Shown here one piece after another: positions 42,332 to 48,531 of a stretch of 64,000 bases of DNA. The notes beneath the pieces are model-generated. The model did not search any database. It worked only from the letters and a program-made list of their open reading frames with translations, and had not been told where the DNA came from. Origin of the DNA: Thiosulfativibrio zosterae (lineage in GTDB: Bacteria; Pseudomonadota; Gammaproteobacteria; Thiomicrospirales; Thiomicrospiraceae); NCBI RefSeq assembly GCF_011398155.1, contig NZ_AP021888.1, forward strand, positions 62,001 through 126,000, written 5' to 3'. How positions within the stretch are numbered: position 1 is the stretch's first letter; each line of letters starts with the position of its first letter. Made by a program: the position numbers and the translations under genes.

Positions 42332-42509
42332 ATTTTTTAGAGTTTTAAGTGAATAAAATCAAGGCGGCATGGCGATCATCTTTAAGCGTTGGTTTATAAA
42401 AGAAGGCTAAAGCCTTCGCCCCAGTGTTTGTAATAACTTGTGGGGCGCAGGCTTTAGTCTGCTGACGGTTTTTTAGTTATCTAAAAAGATTAGTTTAGCG
42501 ATTAATTTT

Positions 42510-42523
42510 GACCAGGCCTGGTT
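42510..42523. repeat. Uptake-like palindrome copy 9 (inside 192-bp unit)
   Basis: Same sequence and phasing as copy 8, 192 bp further on. Confidence 0.85.
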
Positions 42524-42725
42524 ATTTTTTAGCGTTTTAAATGCTTAAAATCAAGGCGGCATGGCGATCATCTTTAAGCGTTGGTTTACAAAAGAAGGCT
42601 AAAGCCTGCGCCCCAGTGTTGGTAATAACTTGTGGGGCGCAGGCTTCAGCCTGCTTTTAAATCACTTAAAGCATAAATTTACCCTTGATTGGGCAAGGTG
42701 CATCATTTGCTAGAGACAGCCACTG

Positions 42726-43349
42726 TTAAGAAAAACTTGCCCAAAGTAATAACGCTAAAACCACGAGCAAAATGGCAACTGCATTTTTCTTGAGCGCGGT
42801 TATCCACTGAAACAAAGGTGCTTTTTGCAATTGTTGCTGCTGATAGCGATTAATTAAAGCCTGCAATTGTGTGGAGTCGGCAGCGGACACTTGTAAATTC
42901 AGGGGTTCGGTTTGGGTGGGGGTTTCGAGGGCGATTGCCAGCGCAAACAACATATCGATGGCTTTAAAAGTGAGCTGGGTTAACAACTGTGCCAGTTCAT
43001 CCACAATCGGCTTTAGGTCTGGGTCCAAAACCTGTGCCGATTTTAGTTGTGCAATTTGGTGGATGGCATTTAGCAAAAAGCCTTCTAGGTTATCTAAATT
43101 AACGGCGCTGGGGCTTTTCACAATTTTCAATAACAACTGCCCATAAGTGGGCGACCAATTATCCAGCAAAGCAACCCAGGGTTTTATGGCTTCTAGTTGT
43201 GTCAAAATTTGCTCAGAGCTTTCTTGCGGTTTTAAATTGAGTAAAGTGGCTTGAATTTGCGGCAATCTGTCCAATAACCAAGTGCGCAGAATTGTCTGTT
43301 GTTGGCTATTAATATCTTCAAAAGTTGAAAACGGGGTTGAATCACTCAT
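42726..43349 (-). CDS. Predicted C-tail-anchored membrane protein, unknown function
   Basis: This 207-residue protein is rich in Leu and Gln and predicted mainly helical, with a single hydrophobic segment at the extreme C-terminus (KKNAVAILLVVLALLLWASF). That suggests a cytoplasmic domain tethered to the inner membrane. The body contains repeated amphipathic helices (for example LQIETDNP is absent here; instead LEAIKPWVALLDNW and LDPDLKPIVDELAQLLTQL). AAGGCGGCATTT before the ATG supports the start. I do not recognise the family. It lies between the 192-bp repeats and the HIRAN reading frame, 68 bp after it on the same strand. Confidence 0.68.
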   Translation of the reverse strand: MSDSTPFSTFEDINSQQQTILRTWLLDRLPQIQATLLNLKPQESSEQILTQLEAIKPWVALLDNWSPTYGQLLLKIVKSPSAVNLDNLEGFLLNAIHQIAQLKSAQVLDPDLKPIVDELAQLLTQLTFKAIDMLFALAIALETPTQTEPLNLQVSAADSTQLQALINRYQQQQLQKAPLFQWITALKKNAVAILLVVLALLLWASFS

Positions 43350-43417
43350 AAATGCCGCCTTGTTTACTGGGTGGGTTGTATTAAATTTGTTAATTGATGG
43401 GGTCTAATGTGCCAGAT

Positions 43418-43864
43418 TTAGTCAGCAGGAGCAAGGTAAATGCTGATGGTCGCATAATGGGGTTTTAAATAATTTAACCGAACCTTAAGGTCTGCATTTT
43501 GGCGCAACCAACTCAATAACTCACCTTTATTGTCTTGTGGCACATAACCCAGCTTTAAATCCTCTGGGGTTAAAACGGCGATGGCATTGGCATCATAAGG
43601 ATTATCGGTTTCAATTTGCAGTTTTAAAGCCTGATATTGCGTTAAATTTGACCAGGCCTGGTTAAAATCATGGTGCATTAAGCCTGCAATGGGCGTTTTG
43701 TGCAGCAAATATCCCCAAGGCGGATTGAGGTTGGCAAGTTGTTGTTTTAAATACGCCCAATCTTGCGGTTCAATCGATTTATTTTTAAACCCCAAGGCTT
43801 CATACAAAAACCACTGCGAACTTTTAGGCACAGGTTTAAGCTGCAAAGTGAGCTCTAAAGGCAA
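43418..43864 (-). CDS. HIRAN-domain segment, C-terminal part of an amber-split PcfJ-HIRAN gene
   Basis: This 148-codon frame ends with a HIRAN-type domain: LKLQIETDNPYDANAIAVL, then LGYVPQDNKGELLSWL. HIRAN domains bind DNA ends or stalled forks in nucleases and helicases such as HLTF. The frame is continuous, in the same phase, with the upstream PcfJ-like frame: only one TAG (43880-43882) and five sense codons separate the stop from the first TTG at 43864. No ribosome-binding site or ATG supports an independent start, so I read it as the C-terminal part of one protein of about 494 residues. A CCAGGCCTGG copy encodes NQAW at 43650. Confidence 0.75.
   Translation of the reverse strand: MPLELTLQLKPVPKSSQWFLYEALGFKNKSIEPQDWAYLKQQLANLNPPWGYLLHKTPIAGLMHHDFNQAWSNLTQYQALKLQIETDNPYDANAIAVLTPEDLKLGYVPQDNKGELLSWLRQNADLKVRLNYLKPHYATISIYLAPAD
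43650..43663. repeat. Uptake-like palindrome copy 10, inside the HIRAN frame
   Basis: Exact GACCAGGCCTGGTT flanked by AAATTT and AAAATC; read as NQAW on the coding strand. Confidence 0.82.
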
Positions 43865-43879
43865 GGTGGCATCGCCCGC

Positions 43880-43882
43880 CTA
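43880..43882 (-). other. In-frame amber codon joining the PcfJ-like and HIRAN frames
   Basis: On the minus strand the reading is YFYH, TAG, then AGDATLPLELTLQ without any shift of frame. A single C-to-T change from CAG (Gln) would create it. It may be a real nonsense mutation, a read-through site or a sequencing error. Confidence 0.8.
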
Positions 43883-44905
43883 ATGATAAAAATAACTCTG
43901 ACCTTTCACCACCTCAGAGCCATAACCCCCCACACAATGCTGCATGGCTTTGCCTTCGTTTTTTAAATCCTTGCCGCTGGTGATGGGCTTTAAAACCTCT
44001 GAACCTGCCAAAGGTGGTTTGGGGAAATCGGCATTTTGTGCCAACTGATTGACCAACTGCCACAAGCAATCTTCCAACTCGTGCCAGTCTGACACCTGCG
44101 CTAAGGCTTTTTGAATTTGTTTTTGTTGAGTCGGTTTGGCCTCTAAAATGATAGGTGGAAAAATGCGATTAATCTCGATTTGCTTAAGCCAGCTTAGGGC
44201 TTGCCACACTTTACCCATCCACAAAAATTCGGGGAGTTTGCGCAATTCGCTCAAGGCACCTAGGCGCACAAACTCGGCATCCGCTAAGACTTGATTAAAC
44301 AGTGGGTTCGCCAACAATTTTAAAAACTGAATCACCTCATTTCGAGAGGTCTGCAAACTATCCAACATCACTTTGCGGGTTTTTAACGCCTGGGTTTTGC
44401 TTAAAGTCACACCGCTTAAACGACTTAAAAATTCTGCTCTGGGTTGCCCAGGTAAACTCAATAAAAAGGCCTCTTGCACGGGTAATGGATGGTTTTGTAC
44501 ATCGGCTAGGGTCCATACCAGTTTTAAATAACCACCGTCTTGAGTTTGTGCCAGTTGACCAACCCATTCGTAAAAATCACGATGATGATGCATTAACCGA
44601 ATCATCATTAACTGTGGCATAGCGGTTTGCCAGCCATTAAGCTGCGCAATGGGTTGGCGATAAACCGTTGAAATCTCATTGACCCAATCCAACCAAATCA
44701 TCGGCAAAACCGCTTTCAATTCATCACGCAACTCACCCTTGCCCACAAAAAAACTACGGTGATAAAAGGTTTCATGTGAAACCCCATACTGATCCTCAAA
44801 CACTCGCAAATCGTTTGACCAAGCATCAATCAAATAAGACTTGCCTGTTCCCTCATCATACAAGGGCAAAGGATAGGGAGATTGGGGTCTTATAGTATTA
44901 AGCAA
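43880..44905 (-). CDS. PcfJ-like protein, N-terminal part, ended by in-frame amber codon
   Basis: This 341-residue protein begins at a TTG (44905) with only a weak ribosome-binding site. Its C-terminal region, from LKNEGKAMQHCVGGYGSEVV to KGQSYFYH, matches the PcfJ-like signature (H-C-V-G-x-Y followed by a Ser/Tyr-rich strand). PcfJ-like proteins are named after a gene of the pCF10 conjugative plasmid; their activity is unknown. The family normally continues past this point, and here the next codons after the TAG do continue it (AGDATLPLEL). The gene is therefore probably interrupted. It follows a small lipoprotein gene by 6 bp. Confidence 0.72.
   Translation of the reverse strand: MLNTIRPQSPYPLPLYDEGTGKSYLIDAWSNDLRVFEDQYGVSHETFYHRSFFVGKGELRDELKAVLPMIWLDWVNEISTVYRQPIAQLNGWQTAMPQLMMIRLMHHHRDFYEWVGQLAQTQDGGYLKLVWTLADVQNHPLPVQEAFLLSLPGQPRAEFLSRLSGVTLSKTQALKTRKVMLDSLQTSRNEVIQFLKLLANPLFNQVLADAEFVRLGALSELRKLPEFLWMGKVWQALSWLKQIEINRIFPPIILEAKPTQQKQIQKALAQVSDWHELEDCLWQLVNQLAQNADFPKPPLAGSEVLKPITSGKDLKNEGKAMQHCVGGYGSEVVKGQSYFYH
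44768..44783. promoter_or_regulatory. parS-like site in the PcfJ-like frame
   Basis: GGTTTCATGTGAAACC, 13 of 16 positions matching the parS consensus. Coding for SHET on the minus strand. Confidence 0.28.
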
Positions 44906-44911
44906 TTGACT

Positions 44912-45118
44912 TTACTCTTTAGGGTCACTGGGACGCTTAATTTGCTGTTGATAGGTTTCATAGGCTGGGTTGATGTTTTCTAAACAGCGTTCTCGTTCAC
45001 TGGGGCTAGCGATTTTATAACACTCATTTTTTTGCCATTCCTGTCCAGATTGATAAGCCATTTGTGGGGTGCAAGCGTGGGTTACGGTTAGCAAAAAGAC
45101 CAAAAAAATTAACTTCAA
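44912..45118 (-). CDS. Small lipoprotein with a CX11C motif
   Basis: The best start is the TTG at 45116-45118, with TTGGAGCCAGTC directly upstream. It gives MKLIFLVFLLTVTHAC, an ideal lipoprotein signal with the lipobox cysteine at its end; the frame opens at another TTG 12 bases earlier. The mature part of about 50 residues contains ECYKIASPSERERCLENINP, where two cysteines 12 positions apart probably form a disulfide. Similar small lipoproteins are common in gammaproteobacteria but have no known role. It is 6 bp upstream of the PcfJ-like frame. Confidence 0.7.
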   Translation of the reverse strand: MKLIFLVFLLTVTHACTPQMAYQSGQEWQKNECYKIASPSERERCLENINPAYETYQQQIKRPSDPKE

Positions 45119-45206
45119 GACTGGCTCCAAGATTTAAATGTTGTGCGCTTAAGGGCTAAATGATTATACAAAAATAACCCAAAGCTTTGCGCGGTGGTTA
45201 ATAAAA

Positions 45207-45454
45207 GAAGGCTAAAGCCTTAGCCCCTGTGTTTTTAAAAATATTGGGGCGCAGGCTTTAGCCTGCTTAGGTTTTTTGGCAATTAAAAAGTTATTTTAGC
45301 GTTTAATTTTGATCAGGCCTGGTTAATTTTAGGTGTTTTGAATGCTTAAAAATGTAAACGGCATGGCGGTAATTTTGAGCGTTGGTTTATGAAAGAAGGC
45401 TAAAGCCTTCGCCTCTTTGTTTGTAACAATTCTGGGGCGCAGGCTTTAGCCTGC
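45207..45454. repeat. Diverged copy of the 192-bp composite repeat
   Basis: Palindromes at 45207-45227, 45246-45266, 45395-45413 and 45434-45454 (188-bp period). The internal order matches the unit at 42.3 kb: GGTTTTTTGGC, a GATCAGGCCTGGTT variant at 45311, GGCATGGCGGTAATTTT, GCGTTGGTTTA. It lies in the 408-bp gap between the small lipoprotein and the peroxiredoxin; nothing else is seen there except the terminator at 45482. Confidence 0.88.
45311..45324. repeat. Uptake-like palindrome copy 11 (one mismatch)
   Basis: GATCAGGCCTGGTT, one base off the core, inside the diverged composite repeat; followed by AATTTT and a second T-run. Confidence 0.7.
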
Positions 45455-45481
45455 TTGGCTTTACTTTATTTTAAGCAAAAA

Positions 45482-45505
45482 AAACCGCTGAAATTCAGCG
45501 GTTTT
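45482..45505 (-). terminator. Terminator of the peroxiredoxin gene
   Basis: AAAACCGCTGAA pairs perfectly with TTCAGCGGTTTT with no spare loop beyond four bases; on the minus strand it is followed by Ts. It lies 34 bp past the stop codon at 45539. Confidence 0.82.
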
Positions 45506-45538
45506 AGGATTGCCTGCTAGGAGAGAGCAATTTGAATA

Positions 45539-46180
45539 TTAGATGGATTTTTTACAGAAGTAAAAATCCACACATTCAAATTCTTTTGATGCCATTCTTG
45601 CTTTGGCTTCTTCAACCGTGGCTGCGGGTGGCACGATGACCTTGTCGCCTGGTTGCCATGCTTCTGGGGTTGCGCAAGCGTGCGCGTCTGATGTTTGCAT
45701 GGCGGTTACTAGGCGAACAAATTCATCCATAGAGCGACCATTGCTCATAGGATAGTACATCATGGCGCGTAGTTTCCCAACAGGGTCGATGATGAAAGTG
45801 GCACGTACCGCTGAGGTATCTGCTGCACCTGGGTGAACCATGCCATAGGCTTTGGCCACTTTCATGTCTAGGTCTGCGATGATTGGGAACTCAATATCCA
45901 CACCAAACTTTTCTTTGATGTTTAAAACCCATGCATTGTGTGAATGGTGCGAGTCGATTGAAAGACCAAGCAGTTCACAATTAAGCGCATCAAATTGCGG
46001 TTTACGCGCTTGGAAAGCCATAAACTCTGTTGTACAAACTGGCGTGAAATCCGCTGGGTGCGAAAATAAAATTAGCCATTTGCCTTTGTAGCTTTCAAGT
46101 GTTTTACGGCCATGCGTGGTGACAGCATCAAAGGCGGGCGCAGCTTCATTTAAGCGGGGTAGTGATACGATATTTTCCAT
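45539..46180 (-). CDS. Peroxiredoxin, Prx6 (1-Cys) type
   Basis: This peroxidase of about 213 residues starts at ATG 46178-46180, preceded by GGAGAAAACT; five extra codons upstream are open but lack a site. The catalytic motif is HPADFTPVCTTEF (PxxxTxxC, Cys near residue 48) with the supporting Arg in AVRATFIIDP. The length and the C-terminal Prx6 extension (PEAWQPGDKVIVPP) distinguish it from AhpC. Further cysteines exist near the C-terminus (FECVDFYFC), so the mechanism may not be strictly 1-Cys. It reduces peroxides in the cytoplasm and could be under the OxyR-like regulator. A 9-bp inverted repeat lies just upstream. Confidence 0.93.
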   Translation of the reverse strand: MENIVSLPRLNEAAPAFDAVTTHGRKTLESYKGKWLILFSHPADFTPVCTTEFMAFQARKPQFDALNCELLGLSIDSHHSHNAWVLNIKEKFGVDIEFPIIADLDMKVAKAYGMVHPGAADTSAVRATFIIDPVGKLRAMMYYPMSNGRSMDEFVRLVTAMQTSDAHACATPEAWQPGDKVIVPPAATVEEAKARMASKEFECVDFYFCKKSI

Positions 46181-46225
46181 AGTTTTCTCCATCATCGTTG
46201 AAAGTATGAGAGGGTGTGTGGCATC

Positions 46226-46265
46226 TCATAAGTTTTGTTTGTTCGTGGATAATATTAACTTATGA
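46226..46265. promoter_or_regulatory. 9-bp inverted repeat upstream of the peroxiredoxin gene
   Basis: TCATAAGTT at 46226-46234 and AACTTATGA at 46257-46265, centre spacing 31 bp (about three turns), 46-85 bp before the start codon. Plausible operator; its sequence differs from the inverted repeat at 1790. Confidence 0.42.
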
Positions 46266-46380
46266 ATTATGTCTTGGCGAATTGTAAGTTTTAATGATTG
46301 AGTTAGTTAAAAACTATAGGGTTTTATTTAATAATAAATATTGGCAATGATTAGCTGTGCGCAACTGCGGTTTCTGAAAA

Positions 46381-46827
46381 TTAAACAACGCTGAGAATAC
46401 CGACTAAAACCGCATAACGCAGCCCTTTGCCGAGGATAACTAGGACAACAAAAAGCCCGAAGTGCATTTTTAAAATGCCGGCGACTAGGGTGAGGGCATC
46501 ACCGATGATGGGTAACCAAGCAAACAAAATACTCCATTGACCATAACGCTGAAAATGCATTTGCGCTTTATTGAGGGTAGGTGGGCGGATGGGAAACCAG
46601 CGTTTATCTTGATAATGAAGCAGATAGCGCCCCAAGCCATAATTGATGATAGAGCCTAAACTATTGCCAAGTGTCGCCCAAAACCACAGAGCCCAAATGT
46701 CATATCCTTGGGCGGCCAGGGTGAGTAAAAAGGCTTCAGAGCCCAAGGGTAACAGGGTTGCGGCTAAGAGCGCAATAACCATTAAGCCCAGATAAATGTC
46801 CCAATTCAGCAGGAAATTAACGGTCAT
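46381..46827 (-). CDS. YqaA-family (DedA/SNARE-associated-like) membrane protein
   Basis: This 148-residue protein has four or five TM helices. LPLGSEAFLLTLAAQGYDIW and ATLGNSLGSIINYGLGRYL carry the Gly/Asn-rich motifs of the YqaA branch of the SNARE-associated/DedA superfamily; LPIIGDALTLVAGIL is the conserved later motif. DedA relatives flip lipid carriers or maintain proton-motive force; YqaA itself has no set function. The ATG overlaps the stop of batD by 4 bp, so it is coupled to the Bat operon. Confidence 0.9.
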   Translation of the reverse strand: MTVNFLLNWDIYLGLMVIALLAATLLPLGSEAFLLTLAAQGYDIWALWFWATLGNSLGSIINYGLGRYLLHYQDKRWFPIRPPTLNKAQMHFQRYGQWSILFAWLPIIGDALTLVAGILKMHFGLFVVLVILGKGLRYAVLVGILSVV

Positions 46828-48527
46828 TTTTGTGGGTAAAGGGCTTGTAGTTGCGGTTTTTGTTGAGCCTTTTCTGCGGTTTGTGGTTGATTAATCAGGT
46901 CGCAAATTTTAATGAGTAGTCCATCAGGTAACGCTTGCTGATGAAATAAATGCGCCTTTAAGGGTTTTAGTAATTTCGTCAGTTCTGGGTTGTTTTGTAG
47001 GCCTGACTGGTTTTGTAAATACTGATTAACCCAGCGATAAAAGTCTGCAGGTGTTTGGTTGGCATCGCATTGGGAATGATTTGTGGGTGTAGGGCTGATT
47101 TGAGCGTCAACATTAATGGGTGCTAACGCCAACTGCGAAAGTTGTTTTTTGAGTTTGCGGGTTTGTTGCCATTGCCAAATCCATGCGCCCAACAGCAGCA
47201 CAACCAAACCACTTAACGCTAACTGCATGGTGTTTGAAAATGGTGGAGCATTTGCAACATGGGTTTCATGTGGAACCAAAGTATCTGGCAAAGCATTGGG
47301 CATATTGCTAGCGGGTGAAGGCGCTGGAAGACTTGGGTTATTGAGTGCTGGCAAAACCTGTAAAGTTTTGGCGGGTAGCTGTGCGGTTTCTAAGGTTTGG
47401 GTTTGTGTATTCCACCAGTTAAGCGTAATGGCAGACAGGGTTAGGGTGCCGGCTTGGGTGGGAATAATCGCCATTTTAAAGAGTTTTTCACTTCGGTAAC
47501 CATCTAAAGCGGCTTGCTCATGGGTTTGTGGTTGGTCAGGGTAAATTTGTAAGCCTGTTTGATTTTCAAAAGCCAGCGCGGGTAATTGCGAGCCCAATTG
47601 CCCCAACGCGTTGAGTTTGATGGTGCGGGTTAAGCTGTCGCCCACATGCAATTCATTTTGTTGTGAATTGGCGGTTTGCCAGGTTTCAGAAAGGCTGATG
47701 TTTTTGGCGGGTAACCAGTTGGCTTGCGCAGGAAAAGAGCTCGGTTTTTGCAGCACTTGTAAGGTGAGTTTTTCCGAGTTGTCATGAATGGCACGCAGTT
47801 GACTGCCCAATTGCAAACGACCGGTAAAGTCTTGGGGAGCAATCACCAGTTCGCCGCTTTGCTGGGGATAGAAGGCATAACTCCACTCAAACACTTCATA
47901 GATTTGACCATTGATTTTCTTTTGATATGTCTGTTGGTTTTTGAGTTGTTTAACCAGCGAGTCGCCAAATTGTGGGGGTCGAATACTGCCATCAACCAAA
48001 CGACCGAGATGAAAAAATCGCAAGTTATAAATGACTTCTTCTTGCACATAGGCAGAGGTCTTGTTCAATTCTGCTTCGATAAAAGTGATTTGATTTTGTG
48101 TGCCATAAGCCTTGGCTTGAGTTACGCGTATGGCTAAAGGATTACTGCGCGCGCCTTCCACTTCAAAACTGGGAATGCGCAGTTCACCGGTTTGTTTAGG
48201 CGTCATCTGTGCCAGCCATTCGGTGGTGGAACTGTATTGACCATTGATGATTTGCATATTGGAACTGCGTTGCGAACCTAAGACATCAAACTGATCTTTT
48301 AGGGCTTCAAAATCAGGGGAGGCGGCATAGCTTTGGAAGTCGGCAATGACGCGCACACTGATAATATCGCCCATTTCAATTTGCCGATTATCGACTTCTG
48401 TGACCAGGGTTTTTGCCCAGGCCTGGTTAAAATTGGCGCTGAAAACCCCCAAAAAAAGACTCAAAAATAACAGATGTATCCAACTGCGTTGGCGATGGCT
48501 AAAGTGCTTGTGACCAGTGTGAATCAT
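46824..48527 (-). CDS. batD: BatD-family protein
   Basis: This protein of about 567 residues starts best at ATG 48525-48527, 4 bp after the batB stop; the frame is open further upstream inside batB. A signal sequence (RSWIHLLFLSLFLGVFSANF) leads into a periplasmic beta-rich region of about 400 residues containing VDNRQIEMGDIISVRVI and YAFYPQQSGELVIAPQDFTG, then a TM helix (NTMQLALSGLVVLLLGAWIW) and a cytoplasmic tail. BatD is linked to aerotolerance and envelope stress in the Bat system and works with the VWA proteins encoded upstream. A CCAGGCCTGG copy encodes NQAW at 48415. Confidence 0.88.
   Translation of the reverse strand: MIHTGHKHFSHRQRSWIHLLFLSLFLGVFSANFNQAWAKTLVTEVDNRQIEMGDIISVRVIADFQSYAASPDFEALKDQFDVLGSQRSSNMQIINGQYSSTTEWLAQMTPKQTGELRIPSFEVEGARSNPLAIRVTQAKAYGTQNQITFIEAELNKTSAYVQEEVIYNLRFFHLGRLVDGSIRPPQFGDSLVKQLKNQQTYQKKINGQIYEVFEWSYAFYPQQSGELVIAPQDFTGRLQLGSQLRAIHDNSEKLTLQVLQKPSSFPAQANWLPAKNISLSETWQTANSQQNELHVGDSLTRTIKLNALGQLGSQLPALAFENQTGLQIYPDQPQTHEQAALDGYRSEKLFKMAIIPTQAGTLTLSAITLNWWNTQTQTLETAQLPAKTLQVLPALNNPSLPAPSPASNMPNALPDTLVPHETHVANAPPFSNTMQLALSGLVVLLLGAWIWQWQQTRKLKKQLSQLALAPINVDAQISPTPTNHSQCDANQTPADFYRWVNQYLQNQSGLQNNPELTKLLKPLKAHLFHQQALPDGLLIKICDLINQPQTAEKAQQKPQLQALYPQK
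47262..47277. promoter_or_regulatory. parS-like site in batD
   Basis: GGTTTCATGTGGAACC, a near-palindrome related to parS with several mismatches. Coding for PHET on the minus strand. Confidence 0.25.
48415..48428. repeat. Uptake-like palindrome copy 12, inside batD
   Basis: GCCCAGGCCTGGTT; exact core, one arm base changed, read as NQAW. Confidence 0.8.
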
Positions 48528-48531
48528 AGGG

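Larger units (their letters stand above)
42250..42654. repeat. 192-bp composite repeat: palindromes plus uptake-like sequence
   Basis: The GGGGCGCAGG starts at 42250, 42442 and 42634 give an exact 192-bp period, two full units and a final half-palindrome. Each unit contains GGGGCGCAGGCTTTAGTCTGC, GACGGTTTTTTAG, an A/T-rich stretch, one exact GACCAGGCCTGGTT (42318 and 42510), GGCGGCATGGCGATCATC, TTTAAGCGTTGGTTTA, and GAAGGCTAAAGCCTTCGCCCC. It occupies the 523-bp gap between the MarC gene and the tail-anchored protein gene. A diverged copy lies at 45207-45454. Confidence 0.92.

Noticed and set aside
43418-43864. Independent HIRAN-domain gene
   Set aside because: It has only a TTG start without a ribosome-binding site, and its frame continues from the upstream PcfJ-like frame across one TAG.
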